Shown here: piece by piece, positions 1-12,000 of the stretch
Position numbering within the stretch: position 1 is the stretch's first letter
How the letters are laid out: each line of letters opens with the position of its first letter
Assembly (NCBI RefSeq): GCF_039545135.1
Contig: NZ_BAABRU010000008.1
Location: 124,001 to 188,000, forward strand
Direction of reading: 5' to 3'
From: Herpetosiphon gulosus
Lineage (GTDB): Bacteria; Chloroflexota; Chloroflexia; Chloroflexales; Herpetosiphonaceae
DNA: 64,000 nucleotides
Translations under genes and position numbers: made by a program
Notes under the pieces: generated by a model
The model's database searches: none
The model's input: the letters and a program-made list of their open reading frames with translations, nothing else
Told to the model about the DNA's origin: nothing

Positions 1-1
1 T

Positions 2-931
2 ACTGGCGTGCCGGATACGAATATTAGCTATACCCACGACGACACCAGCATGATTATTACCGATTCACGGACTTCGGCATGTGCGCCTGGCCACCAAGCC
101 TCGTGCGAAATCTTGTTCGATTTCAGCGAATCGTCGGTCGAAATTTGGGATATTACCGATTCGGCCAATCCATTCCACATTAGTTCACGGCCTTATTCAG
201 GCAGTGGTTACACCCACTCGGGCTGGTATAGTGATGACAAAATGTATCTGTTCATTCAAGACGAATTGGATGAACAAAATTTAGGTCATAATACCCGCGT
301 TCGTACCATGGATATTCATGATCTGGATAATCCAACGATTAGCGCTGTATGGGACGGCCCAACCGCCGCAATCGACCATAACGGCTATACGATTGGTAAT
401 AAATATTACATGTCGAACTATTTGCGTGGTTTGACGATTCTTGATGTGACTAACCCTAATAGCATCCAAGAAGCAGCCTTCTTCGATACCTATCCTGGTA
501 GCAATGACTCCGATTTCGATGGGGCTTGGGGGGTTTATCCTTACTTGCCAAGCGGCACTTTGATGATCAGCGATATTTCACGTGGCTTGATTTTGGTACG
601 CGAACCAACCAGCACTCCTGATCAAGCGATTGCTGGCTTGGAAGCAACCAACGATGGCCCAACCACTACTGGTGATGTTACCAATTTTGAGGCGACGATT
701 CAGGCTGGTACGAATGTAACCTATGCGTGGGATTTTGGTGATAACACTGCTGTGGTGACCTCAACCAATACCACGATTAGCCATACCTATCCAAACGCTG
801 GTAACTATACGGTTGAGTTAACCGCCAGCAATGGCACCAATTCGCAAACGGATACAACAACCGTGGTGGTGCAAGCGCCGCCACAAACCGAATGGAAAAT
901 TTGGCTGCCCTTTGCGATTCGGGCGGAATAA
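2..931 (+). CDS. Choice-of-anchor B family secreted protein with C-terminal PKD domain (5' truncated)
   Basis: The frame is open to the left edge, so the N-terminus and any signal peptide are missing. The first ~200 visible residues match the choice-of-anchor B (LVIVD-like propeller) family: motifs such as YTHSGW, QDELDEQ, AIDHNGY, LTILDVTNP and AFFDTYPG are spaced as I remember for that family. Residues ~215-290 form a PKD domain (YAWDFGD, then ISHTYPNAGNYTVELTASNG). The protein ends EWKIWLPFAIRAE, a short hydrophobic tail with a Leu-Pro core like the tails of the next two secreted proteins. I infer a surface or secreted adhesion-type protein; no enzymatic residues are evident. A strong hairpin follows the stop. 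The family call is fairly sure, the role is not. Confidence 0.8.
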   Translation, partial: TGVPDTNISYTHDDTSMIITDSRTSACAPGHQASCEILFDFSESSVEIWDITDSANPFHISSRPYSGSGYTHSGWYSDDKMYLFIQDELDEQNLGHNTRVRTMDIHDLDNPTISAVWDGPTAAIDHNGYTIGNKYYMSNYLRGLTILDVTNPNSIQEAAFFDTYPGSNDSDFDGAWGVYPYLPSGTLMISDISRGLILVREPTSTPDQAIAGLEATNDGPTTTGDVTNFEATIQAGTNVTYAWDFGDNTAVVTSTNTTISHTYPNAGNYTVELTASNGTNSQTDTTTVVVQAPPQTEWKIWLPFAIRAE

Positions 932-951
932 CGCTTAAATCCTTTGGAGAT

Positions 952-981
952 CAACAGGCGGGGCATTTGCCCCGCTTGTTG
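952..981. terminator. Bidirectional hairpin between convergent genes
   Basis: A 14-bp stem (CAACAGGCGGGGCA pairing with TGCCCCGCTTGTTG, one G-T pair) with a two-base loop lies between the plus-strand gene ending at 931 and arginase ending at 990 on the minus strand. It probably ends both transcripts. Confidence 0.75.
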
Positions 982-989
982 CGTTAATT

Positions 990-1916
990 TTAGAGCGCAG
1001 TGCGCGGATGCTGTTTGTGCCAGACCCGTTTGCCTAGGGTCGAGAGCGCAATTTCAACCGCAACTGTTGCCGTGCGATTGCGATCATCAAGAATTGGATT
1101 GACTTCGACAATATCTAAGCCAATCATGCGCCCTGATTCGGCGATCAATTCGGCGGCCAAATGGGCTTCGCGATAGGTTAAGCCACCAGGCACAGGTGTG
1201 CCAACCCCAGGCGCAACCGCAGGATCAAGTACATCTAGATCGAAGCTGACATAGAAACCATCACGAGCTTGGTTGGCAACGCTGATCGCCCGTACCATGG
1301 TTTCATACATGCCATAGCGATCGATATATTCAGTGGCAAAGACTTGTACTCCAGCCTCGGTGAGCAATTGGCGCTCTTCGGGGTCGAGGTCGCGCACCGC
1401 TACTAACGCCACTCGATGTGGGTTAATCATCGAATTTGCTAGGCGCTGACCACTCAAATGAATCAAGCGTTCATCGCCGTAACCACACAGTGCTGCCAAG
1501 GGCATGCCATGAATATTGCCCGAAGGCGAAGTGCTAGGAATATTGAAATCGCCGTGGGCATCAATCCAGAGCACCCCAATATCACGATTGTGGGCGGCTC
1601 CACTAACCGAACCCAAGCCTAAACTATGGTCACCACCAAGCACGACTGGCACATGGCCTTGGCTACACGACTGATCAACCTCGCTGGCTAATTGAATCAA
1701 GGTATCACGAATTGGCTCGAAATAGCGCAACGTTAGGTCGCCGACGGGCAGGGTTTCGGCGATGCTGGCCGTGAGATTGCCCCGATCAATCACGGTATGA
1801 CCAAGCTCCTCTAATTGTGAACGTAAGCCTGCATAACGAATTGCACTTGGCCCCATGTCCACGCCGCGCCGCCCTGCACCCAAATCGAGCGGGACACCGA
1901 TAAGATCGATTAGCAC
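990..1916 (-). CDS. rocF: Arginase
   Basis: Hydrolyses L-arginine to ornithine and urea in the cytoplasm. The 308-residue length is typical of bacterial arginases. The di-manganese ligands are all present: GGDHS (His97), DAHGD (Asp119, His121, Asp123) and FDLDVLDP (Asp226, Asp228). Glu271 in the EVNP motif fits the substrate/catalytic glutamate, and HGMPL after the second motif is typical of arginase rather than agmatinase. A good Shine-Dalgarno, AGGAGG, lies just before the ATG on the minus strand. It appears monocistronic: the next gene upstream is on the other strand ~580 bp away, and a shared hairpin lies at its 3' end. Confidence 0.95.
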   Translation of the reverse strand: MLIDLIGVPLDLGAGRRGVDMGPSAIRYAGLRSQLEELGHTVIDRGNLTASIAETLPVGDLTLRYFEPIRDTLIQLASEVDQSCSQGHVPVVLGGDHSLGLGSVSGAAHNRDIGVLWIDAHGDFNIPSTSPSGNIHGMPLAALCGYGDERLIHLSGQRLANSMINPHRVALVAVRDLDPEERQLLTEAGVQVFATEYIDRYGMYETMVRAISVANQARDGFYVSFDLDVLDPAVAPGVGTPVPGGLTYREAHLAAELIAESGRMIGLDIVEVNPILDDRNRTATVAVEIALSTLGKRVWHKQHPRTAL

Positions 1917-2501
1917 AAGAACCTCCTAGTGAATCTTGCTTTCATGCACCATTGAATGAAAGCCTAGGCCTATTTTAACCGATAGCTGGCCAATTGAGGG
2001 CAATTGCTGATCATGTGGCTCCAGCACAGGCTTAATTCTTAAAAAACCGTGCGCACAAAAAACCAACCATATGCTGTAATAGACTCATTTGATGTTCGCT
2101 ATTTTTATCACGATAGGCTTGAGCAGCCCCTGGAGTGTGTGGTTCTGCTGATATGTGCGCTAAGTTGGGTTAAAGGTTAAAGCCATTTAACTTTTATCAC
2201 CCATAGGTCACCCATAAGGTGTAGGAGCGATCATCACAGAAATAGCGCCTGGGTTTAGGCCATAATTCCCACGACAAGCATGCTGCTATGCGCTATAGTT
2301 CACAATTAGAGGACGAGTTATGAGCATTATGCCATTTGCGGCATGGCCAAAATTGTTAAGATGTCACCACATTCCCATTCGACTTAGCCTGTCGCTTGAC
2401 ATGCCGCACTAATCTAGGCACGATCATAGGCGTAGCACCAGCAGGAATTTGGCAATAGCAGGTTGATCTGCGCTTAGCTCATGTTCTCGAAAGGATTTGT
2501 G
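1917..2501. other. Divergent intergenic region, no gene seen
   Basis: About 585 bp between the divergent arginase and secreted propeller genes. I find no convincing small gene or RNA. A short direct repeat (TCACCCATAGG / TCACCCATAAGG, ~2198-2221) and a TTGACA at ~2396 could belong to promoters, but no well-spaced -10 follows the latter. Confidence 0.5.
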
Positions 2502-5500
2502 ATGATCAAACGACAGTTTCATGCGCGGGTGGTTGTGATGCTCGTAATCTTCAGTCTGTTGGCTGGTGGATTACTGTTGCAACCATTGACCCATGATGCA
2601 GCCGCCCAAACTCGCTCAACAGTTCAATATAGTTATAATCCTGAGCGGCAACATGTGCATTCTGGAAGCATTAGTTTTTTTCGCCAAACGATTTTTAATT
2701 CGAGTTCGGCATTAACTGGCGCTTCGTTGTTCGATAGCCCAACCGGGATGATCTTCGGCCCCGATGGGCGTTTGTATGTCGGCCAGTTTAATGGGCGAAT
2801 TTTTGCAATTACGCTCAACCCAACCAACCATCAAGCTACCGCCGTTCAGGTGATCGAAACAATCTACAATTATCCTAATACTAACGACGACGGTTCGCCT
2901 GCAACTGGGGTGAATGGTCGTCAGTTGGTGGGGATTTTGTTTGATCCGGCTTCAACGCCATCGAACATGATTTTGTATGTTTCGCATAGTGACCCACGCT
3001 ATGGCTACAACAGCGATACAACCTCGCAAAAAATCAACACCCGCTCGGGCACAATTAGCAAATTGGTCAGCACTAATAATTTTGCAACCTCTACCGATAT
3101 TATTAAGGGTTTGCCGCGCTCACGCGAGAACCATAGCACCAACAGCATTGTTTGGGGTCCAGATGGCTGGATGTATATCTCGTCGTCGAGCAATACCAAT
3201 AATGGTGCACCAAGCGCTCACTTTAGCAATTTGGCCGAATATTATCTCTCGGCGGCAATTTTGCGAGCCAATGTGCGCGATGCAGGCTTTCCTTCAGCAG
3301 GCATTGATGTCAAAAATGTCAATAATGCGGCAGCTTTAGCTCCATTTGCTGGCCAATTTGAGATGTATGCGACTGGCTATCGCAATGTTTATGATTTTAT
3401 TTGGCTCAATAATAAGTTTTATGCCAATGTCAATGGTGGCAACGATGGCTATGGCGATACGCCGAGTGCCGCTCAATGCCCTGGTGGGGTGGAAATTAAC
3501 CCACGCTATTTGCCCGATACCCTGAAAATTGTGACTCAAGGCTCGTATGGTGGCCATCCCAACCCTGCCCGTGGCGAATGTGTGCTGAACAATGGTAATG
3601 CCCAGGGTTTGCCAACGCCACCAAACTACAATCCACCAGCCTTGACCTACGATTTCCGCCCATCCACTAATGGGATTACGGCGTACATTAGCAATGCCTT
3701 TGGTGGTGCGTTGCAAGGCAATTTGATTGTCGCAACCTATGGTCAAAATCAAGATGTCAGCCGCGTTCAGCTTGATGCGAATGGCAACCCAACCATGATT
3801 CAAACCTTGGCCAAGTTCAATCAACCGCTTGATGTGGTGACCGATGCCAAGGGTGTGATTTATGTGGCCGAATTTGGCAGCGATGCAATTACCATCCTTG
3901 AGCCAGAAGATTTACCCAATTGTCCGCCACCGCCGCCCTACTCTAGTGCGGTCGATAGCGATAACGATGGCTACTCGGATTTTGATGAAGATCAAAATGC
4001 TACCAATTTGTGTAGCCGTGCCAGCGTGCCCAACGATTTTGATGGCGACATGATTTCCGATTTGACTGATCCTGACGACGATAACGATGGCATTCTTGAT
4101 GTCAATGATCAGTTGTATTTTGATGCAGCAAACGGCAACAACACCAAATTACCCGTTGAATTCAATTGGAATCCTGGTGATGCACCGCTAGGTAAGGTTG
4201 CCAATACGGGCTTTACTGGGGTGCAAATTACCAACGGAGTTACTCGTACCGCCGAAGCCAAGATTGCAGTTGGCGCTGCTGGTGGTTTTACCAACATCAT
4301 CACCACCGAAGGCACGAATGCTGGTACGATCAATACCCAATCCAACGCTTTGCAAATAGGCTTTGATCCCCATCGCAACTTCCGAGTTGAAACGCGGATC
4401 ACCGAAATGTTCCTTGGGCGCACGCCTGAGGGCGATCAAGCGGCAGGTTTGTTCTTCGGCCCCAACCAAGATAACTACGTGAAATTGGTGGCAACGGCCA
4501 ATTTGAATGGCGACGGTACGAGTGGCGACACAGGGTTGCAATTTGCCATGGAAGTTGCCGGAAACTTGCAAATCGATCCAACCAATAATAATCCGAGCAT
4601 GATATTGCCTGGTGTGAGCAATATCGACCTGCGCTTAGACGGCAATCCTGCTGCTCAGACCATGACCGCCTATTATAAAACTGATGGCGGCAACTGGACA
4701 GCAATTGGCACGATCAATGTTCCTTTGTGGTTCTTCAATACGGGAACGCCAGCGGGAATTTTGGCAACCAATCATGGCACACCAAATACCATCTCATTTA
4801 TTTTCGATTTCTTCCGCTTGAGTTATCGCGATATCGTGGCGCGGATCAACGGTGGTGATCGTGATTGGACGACCAACGACGGAGCTGCTTGGAGTCCTGA
4901 TACGAGTGCCAACCGTCCATATTCAACTGGTGGCGGCACCTATGTCTTGATTCCAGGCGTTTCGTGTCCCCAAATCTACAATGTGACCCGCGACTTTGAT
5001 CGGTTGTACTGCTCTGAACGCAATACCAGCGGCTCAGCGGTGCAATATACAATTCCGGTCAGCAGCACTGGTACGTATGCGGTGCGCTTGCACTTTGCCG
5101 AACTGTATTGGGGCACGAATGGCCGGCCTGGGCCGAACCAGCGTAAATTCAATGTTCAGCTTGAAGGCACAACGGTGTTGACCAATTTCGATATTTTCAG
5201 CGAAACTGGCGCAACCTTCCGGCCAATCACCAAGACCTTTACCACCAATATTACTGATGGTGCGGTCAATATTGGTTTGCCAACGGGCCAGCCAGGCAAT
5301 GTTGATCAAGGCAAGATTTCGGCGATTGAGGTTTGGGGGCCAATTCTCAACATTGCCAATGTTACGCCAACGGTCACGCCATCGCCAACGGCAACCAATA
5401 CACCATCGCCGACGGCAACCAACACACCAACCAATACGCTAACACCAACAATCACGAATACACCGACCAATACCAATACGCCAACGCCAACATCGACTGG

Positions 5501-5651
5501 CACGGTGACGGCGACCTTTACACCGACCAACACGGCCACGCCAAGTAATACGCCGACTAACACACCGACCGAAACCGTAACGCCCAGCGCTACGGCAACC
5601 CAAGGCGCGGCGACCTATCGAATTTGGCTGCCGTATACCGTCAAAAACTAA
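2502..5651 (+). CDS. Secreted beta-propeller / TSP3 / malectin multidomain protein
   Basis: Start chosen at ATG 2502 because AAAGGA precedes it by ~7 bp; an in-frame ATG at 2481 would add seven residues before the signal peptide. The 1049-residue protein has: a signal peptide (~1-35, ending AAAQ); a PQQ/glucose-sorbosone-dehydrogenase-like six-bladed propeller (~45-465; GPDGRLYVGQFNGR, WGPDGWMYIS, GGHPNP); thrombospondin type 3 calcium repeats (~483-536; DSDNDGYSDFDED, DPDDDNDGILD); a concanavalin-like domain (~576-773); a malectin-type carbohydrate-binding domain (~780-946; [11 protein letters not shown]); a Thr-Pro-rich linker (~955-1033); and the tail YRIWLPYTVKN. It is probably a secreted carbohydrate-binding protein. 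Dehydrogenase activity is uncertain because I cannot confirm the catalytic His/Arg set. It is a paralogue of the next gene. Confidence 0.85.
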   Translation: MIKRQFHARVVVMLVIFSLLAGGLLLQPLTHDAAAQTRSTVQYSYNPERQHVHSGSISFFRQTIFNSSSALTGASLFDSPTGMIFGPDGRLYVGQFNGRIFAITLNPTNHQATAVQVIETIYNYPNTNDDGSPATGVNGRQLVGILFDPASTPSNMILYVSHSDPRYGYNSDTTSQKINTRSGTISKLVSTNNFATSTDIIKGLPRSRENHSTNSIVWGPDGWMYISSSSNTNNGAPSAHFSNLAEYYLSAAILRANVRDAGFPSAGIDVKNVNNAAALAPFAGQFEMYATGYRNVYDFIWLNNKFYANVNGGNDGYGDTPSAAQCPGGVEINPRYLPDTLKIVTQGSYGGHPNPARGECVLNNGNAQGLPTPPNYNPPALTYDFRPSTNGITAYISNAFGGALQGNLIVATYGQNQDVSRVQLDANGNPTMIQTLAKFNQPLDVVTDAKGVIYVAEFGSDAITILEPEDLPNCPPPPPYSSAVDSDNDGYSDFDEDQNATNLCSRASVPNDFDGDMISDLTDPDDDNDGILDVNDQLYFDAANGNNTKLPVEFNWNPGDAPLGKVANTGFTGVQITNGVTRTAEAKIAVGAAGGFTNIITTEGTNAGTINTQSNALQIGFDPHRNFRVETRITEMFLGRTPEGDQAAGLFFGPNQDNYVKLVATANLNGDGTSGDTGLQFAMEVAGNLQIDPTNNNPSMILPGVSNIDLRLDGNPAAQTMTAYYKTDGGNWTAIGTINVPLWFFNTGTPAGILATNHGTPNTISFIFDFFRLSYRDIVARINGGDRDWTTNDGAAWSPDTSANRPYSTGGGTYVLIPGVSCPQIYNVTRDFDRLYCSERNTSGSAVQYTIPVSSTGTYAVRLHFAELYWGTNGRPGPNQRKFNVQLEGTTVLTNFDIFSETGATFRPITKTFTTNITDGAVNIGLPTGQPGNVDQGKISAIEVWGPILNIANVTPTVTPSPTATNTPSPTATNTPTNTLTPTITNTPTNTNTPTPTSTGTVTATFTPTNTATPSNTPTNTPTETVTPSATATQGAATYRIWLPYTVKN

Positions 5652-5662
5652 GCCCGATTCCA

Positions 5663-5691
5663 ACGGAGCCATCACGCGCGGATGGCTCCGT
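5663..5691. terminator. Hairpin terminator
   Basis: An 11-bp perfect stem (ACGGAGCCATC / GATGGCTCCGT) with a seven-base loop, 12 bp after the stop at 5651. There is no clear T tract. Confidence 0.6.
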
Positions 5692-5825
5692 ATTTGCTCA
5701 AAACTCACAGCTTAGTCATGACGTGAATTCCTTAAAAATGTTTTTTAAAACATTAAAATATAACAAAAAAGTATTAAAATTCATGCAAATGCTGGCCAAG
5801 AAAACCAAAATTTGCGATGCAAGGA

Positions 5826-5854
5826 TTGACAAAATTAGTACCATTGTATATAAC
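5826..5854 (+). promoter_or_regulatory. Sigma-70 type promoter for the 2707-residue protein
   Basis: TTGACA at 5826-5831 and TATAAC at 5849-5854, with an exact 17-bp spacer, in an AT-rich stretch. It sits ~160 bp before the ATG at 6017, leaving a long 5' leader. The rest of the 365-bp gap (5652-6016) holds only the hairpin above and AT-rich sequence. Confidence 0.6.
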
Positions 5855-6016
5855 AGTACCGTACTTTTAGTCAATCTCAACTGATATACTGATCGATAAC
5901 GATGTCCCGTAGCAAATGCTCTTTTTTTGATCGATCGCGATTGATGCGGTTTTTTGCGCGTTAAGCGTTGAAAGGCCACCACTCGCTACGGGTCACAAGC
6001 TGTTCCAGGAGGGGTC

Positions 6017-9000
6017 ATGACCATGAAGCGGTCTATTGTTCGTTGGTTGCATGGGGTGCTCGCAGCATTCTTGTTTAGCAACCTTTGGCTTGTGGGCGCA
6101 CCACCAACCATGGTGGCAGCGGCGGTTCCGGCGGTAACTCGCCAGCCACTCACGCCAACTCAAGCTAAAGCCCTACTAGAGGCACCACGGGTAACCGATA
6201 CCTTGCCGCTCAACGGCTCGACCTCGGTCAACCGTGATATTTTCATTGCAGCAAACGTGTATATTCCTAATGGCGGGCTTGACCCCCAAACCTTGACAGC
6301 AGCTTCTGTCAAATTGATTCGGGTGATTGATAGTTATGAAATCGCCGCCCGTTTAACCACCTCGGCAGCGGGCGATGTGATTATTCTCAATCCCAACGAT
6401 TATCTCGACCCATTTACCCAATATCGTTTTCGGGTGAATGTGGGGGTAGCTGCGAACAATTTGCTACTTGATATTGCTGGCGAACCGTTTGAAGCCTATG
6501 AATCGACCTTTACGACTGGGAGTGCTGGTGGCCCTGCGGCAACTGGCAACATTCGTTTTAACAAAGTTGCGACGGGCATTACCATGCCCAATGATTCTGG
6601 CTATACTTCGTTGGCAATTGGCCCTGATGGCAAGCTCTACGCTGCCACGGTCAAAGGCCAAATTGTGCGCTATAGTATCAATCCCGATGGAACCCTGGAT
6701 AGTGCTGGTAGCTTGACCATCCAAACGGTGCGGACCTATACTGGTACAACCCAAGATCGCATGATCATTGGTTTGGTCTTTGATCCAGCCTCAACCCCAT
6801 CCAGCCCAATTTTGTGGATTACTCACAGCCCCTATGCGCTGAGCAACGGCCCCGATTGGAGCGGTAAACTTACGCGCCTGACCGGAGCCAATCTAACCAG
6901 TGCCCAAGATTATTTGATTGGCATGCCGCGCTCATCACGCGATCACCTTTCAAATAGTTTGGTGTTTGGGCCGGATGGCGCATTGTATATGACTGTTGGT
7001 AGCAATAGCGCCATGGGTCATATTGATAATGGTTGGAACTTGCGGCCAGAGCATAAATTAGGCGCTGCAGTGCTGCGGATCAATCAAACTGCCTTAGCCA
7101 GCGGCTCGTTACCATTGAATGTGCAAACTGAAGATGGTGGCACCTACGATCCATTTGCTGTAAATGTGCCTGTCACCATTTATGCCTCAGGTGTACGCAA
7201 CGCCTACGACTTGATTTGGCATACAAATGGCGAGTTGTATACGGCGACCAATGGCTCGGCTGCTGGTGGTAATACCCCACCAACCCCAAGTAATTTGTCA
7301 AACTATGCTCCATGTCAAAATCGGATCGACTTTGCGACCAATGGCGCATATGTTGGTCCAGATGTGCCAAAACTATCGTCAAGCTCGAATACCCGCATTC
7401 CTGATCAATCCGATTTTCTCTATCGGGTTGATCAAGGTGGCTATTATGGGCATCCCAACCCGCAACGTTGTGAGTGGGTCTTGAACGGCGGTAACCCAAG
7501 TTCAGCCGTCGATCCCGCTGAAGTTGCGCCTGGTGGCAGCAATGTTGGCTATCCAGTTGGTACGCAATCCGACCGCAACTATCGCGGCTTCTCATGGGAT
7601 TTCGGCTTACACAAATCACCCAACGGCACAATCGAATATAAATCAAACACCTTCAATGGCGCACTCAAAGGCAAGTTGATTGTTACGCGCTACAGCGGTA
7701 GCAAAGACTTGGTTGTGCTGACAATTGGTGCTAACAAAGAAATTATCAGCGAACAAGGTGGCCTACCTGGGATGAAAGATTTCTCAGGGCCGCTTGATGT
7801 GATTGAAAATACCGCCAACGGCAACTTATATGTTTCCGACTATTTGGCCGAAAAAATCTATCTGCTGACACCTGATATTCAGCCCGAACCACGGATTGAT
7901 ATTCGCCCAGCTCGGCGCGTGTTTAATTTGGCACGGCCAACCGCTGGTACACTCGATTCAACGACTCAAACCTTTGTGATCAGTAACACTGGTCAAGCCA
8001 ATTTGAGCGTAACAGGTGTGCAGTTAATTGGGCCTGAGGCTGGCTCGTTTGTGATTACCAACTTGCCAAGCTTCCCACAAACCTTAATTCCAAGCGCAAC
8101 CTTGAGCTTGAATGTGGTGATGCGAGCTAATGCTGCCACCAGCTTGGGCACAAAAGGCGCGATTATCCAAATTCAAAGCAACGACCCAATTAATCCCAAA
8201 ATCGATGGGGCATTACGCGGCTTGGTCTATGCCAATGGCACAGAGCCATCGTTGCAGTGGATTCTCGATACCTACGAATTCCCGATGAATGTTGGCGATG
8301 ATGATCCATCGACAACACCGATCCATAGTGCTAATGGGACATCGTTGGTGCTTGGCCAAGAAATTGTGGCCGATTTCTTCACCCGTGCGACAACTTCGCC
8401 GATTACCCTAGAACCATTGGCGGTCTTTGCCCCAAGTGGTCCTGCTAGCACGGCCCTAACTTTGGGTTGGTATCCAGTCAAGAGCGCTGGGGCCAATCGC
8501 ACGAGCATCTTCTCAGTGCCAAATACCAGTGCTCAACGCTTGAATCCAAGCATCAATGGTAGTTTGACACTCGATCCAGGCTATGAATTCTTCGATTTCT
8601 ATACTCAATGGCCAGCCCACGCTAATCGCTTGGTCTATGGTCAAGATAGCTTGAACAGCTTTGATGTAGCTAACCCTCATCACATGCGGGTTTACCCACT
8701 TAAAACGACCAACGATTCAACCGTTACCAATGCCTATGTGGTGGTCTTTGAAGAGGCTACGGCTGGCTTAGAATATCAAGATTTGGTCTTTATTGTGCGC
8801 AATGTGCGGCCAGTGCGCTTGCCAAGCATGAGCACACCAATTCAAATCAATTTCCAAAGTGCCTCGACTGCTGTGCCGCTTGGCTACATGCGCGATTGGG
8901 GTCAAGCGTTTGGTAATCGCAACGAAAAAGATCAAGGCGATGGCTCGTTGTATTATGGCTGGGTCAACCCCAATACGATCACCCCAATTCTGCTTGATAC

Positions 9001-12000
9001 CAATGGCCGCTATCGTTTTGTCGCTAATATCGACAAACGCTACGATTCATTGATGCACATGCGAGCCAACGATCTTTCCGGTGGCTTCGGTGGGGTCAAA
9101 GAACCTGGCTCATGGGAAATTGCAATTCCCAACGGTATCTACTCGGTCACGGTTGCCGTGGGCGATCCCCAAACCCAGCAAGTGCCAGAGTTTGATCGGC
9201 ATACGATCAATGTTGAAGGCGTGAATGCGATTAACAATTTTGCCTCATCGGGGGCAACTGGTGCACCAACCCGCCACTCGACTCAAACGGTTGTGGCGAC
9301 GGTTAGTGATAATCGCTTAACCATCGATGCCAATGGTGGGATCAACACCAAGATCAACTTTGTGACGATCACTCCCTATGTGGAGCCACCAACCCCAACC
9401 CCAACCCATACGCCAACCAATACACCAACGGCAACTAATACGCCCACGGTGACCAATACACCAACATCAACTAGCACGGCGACGGCAACCAATACGGCTA
9501 CGCCATCGAATACGCCAACCGTGACGACCACACCAGTGCCAACCACGCCTGGTACAACCCAACCGACCAATACCTTTACGCCAAGCCCAACTGTTGGCCC
9601 AAGCGTTACGCCTGGTACACCAACCGCGACCGTTACGCCAACGATTACAGTTACGCCTGGTACGCCAACCGTGACGGTGACCCCAACCGTAACTGTGCCG
9701 CCAGCAACCAATCGGGTTTATATCCCGATGGTGATTTTGGGTGGGCCACAGGGTGGCTCTGGTGGTGTTACCTTTGGTCTCAAAGGTATGTATCGGCCAG
9801 CAATTGACGGTGCTGTGAGTACCCGTCAGTACAATGATCAAAACTTTAGTTCAGCCATCGAGAGTGCTGTGCGTCAACTCCAAACTATGATGACGCTTCA
9901 AGTCTTGGCTGGGGCATGTTTCGGCGCTGGTCAGCTGGAAATCGAAAATGTTGAATCGCATAACATCCCCTATAACGATTGGCTGATGTTTAGCAAGATT
10001 CAAAATCCGGCTGCACGCAGTGGCACACGCAACTACTTCCGCAATACGGGTGTGGTGCGGGTGCGTAACACCGGCACTGGGCCGTTGATTCTGAGCAGCA
10101 TGACCATTACTGGCTCATGGACGTTGAGCGGTACTTTGAGTTTGCCAACGATTTTGCAGCCCAATACATTCCGTGATATTCGCTTGGATTTCACGCCACC
10201 AAATGACCCTCGTAGCAACCCTCCTGGGATTGCCTATTCGGGCCAGATGTTGCTCAAGACCAATGATGCTGCTGAGCCGAATAAAATCATTGAGCTTCGT
10301 GGCTGGTGGCAAGCCCAAAATGAGGGCGACGATGAACCAAATATCCAACAAATTATGGATTTCTTTGGTTATGATGTGCGGATCGTTTATCCAGGCCAAA
10401 CCTGGAATGCTGATTCAGGTGCATTAACTCAAATTGGCGAAGAAGTGATTTCGCCTTACTGGACGCGCTTTGATTCAAGCAAACCAGTGCGGGTGGTGCA
10501 ATTGGCTGGCTTACACCAGTGCTGTACCACGAGCACCGCCAGCGATATTGCTTGGGCAGCCCAAGGCAGCACAACCCTGCAAGAATCTAGCACCCACCAT
10601 CCATCCGATGGTCAAACCTACTTGCCACGCTTGTATGATGGCAGTGATTTGTTTGATATCAATTTGAACCCAACTGGAACGTTCCAATTTATCATCTCAC
10701 AAACCGCATGGGGCGATCCTCAATACAACAATCCAGTTGGCAAGCACTATCTACGGGCGTGGCCATTGCGTGATCGCAACGGGGTCTTGATTCCCAATAG
10801 TTATGTGCTCTCGATGGACTTTAACGGGATCAACTACGACTACAACGATAATGTTTATATTGTGAACAACATTCGGCCTGAGTTTGTGGCTGTTGATGAT
10901 TCAACCGTGGCGGCAATGCCTGGCACGCCTAGCCTCAACTTGGAATTCAATCAAAATTATCCCAATACCTTGATTGATAACACCAGCGTTGGCACGGGCT
11001 TCCCAATCACCCAACGCAACAAGAATGACTTCAAACAGATTAGCGTTGGTTCGTCATATGACCCAACGCTGCTGACGATGAACACTACTGGAGCCGGCAC
11101 GCTGACCTTGGTGTCGCCTGCAGGCACCCAGGATGGCACAACCAATACCCAAGTTAATGCCTTGCAACTGCCGTTCAACGCTCAAGCCTCACGTTTTGCA
11201 ATTACGACGCGGATCGATGGCAGTGTGGCGGGCTTTACCAGTGCCAATCGTCAAGCAGGCATCTTCTGGGGCATGGAGCAAGATAATTATCTGAAAGTGA
11301 TGCTTAGCTCAGCCAGCACCCAACCAGTCATCGTTTTTACCAACGAAACTAATGGGACAAGTGCAACTGTGGCAACTAGCCCAGCCATTGCTAGCCCTGC
11401 CAATGTTGTAGCAACCGAATTGCGCTTGACTGGCGATCCAAAAACCGGGGTGGCCACGGCTGCCTATCGGATTATTACCGCAGCTAATCCTAACCCAAGC
11501 TTTACGACATTGGGCCAAGTGACCCTGACCGGTGGGCGCTATCAACGCTTCTTTGATCGCAAGGTTAATGCAGGCATTTTGACCACCCACAAAACCAGTA
11601 CAACCTTCAACGCGGTTTTTGATAAATTTGTGATTGGGCTTGACGAAACCACCGCCGCGCGGCCAGTTTTGGCACGGGTTGATGTTGGCAGCGCCAACAG
11701 CTTCACCGATAGCGCCAGCAACGTTTGGCAAGCTGATACTGGCTTATTCGAGCCAAGCAATGCTGCGGCTGAAGGCACTGGTACGCCAGCAATCGACAAT
11801 ACTCTCGATGACACGCTCTATCAGACCTATCGTGGCAATGTGGGTAATGCAACTCGCACGATTACCTATAACTTGAGTGTGCCTGCCACGGTGCAAAAAG
11901 TCGATGTGCGTTTGCACTTCGCCGAACTCTTCTGGGGTGCGCCTGGTGGTGGGGCTGCTGGCCCAGGCCGACGGGTGTTTGATGTTCGAGCTGAAGGCGA

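Noticed and set aside
5365-5600. Repeats of CCAACGCCAAC type as tandem intergenic repeats
   Set aside because: They are inside the gene and encode the Thr-Pro linker.
9376-9711. Minus-strand frame rich in Val-Gly-Val (111 codons)
   Set aside because: It is the antisense of the Thr-Pro-rich linker of the 2707-residue protein; repetitive composition, no ribosome binding site.
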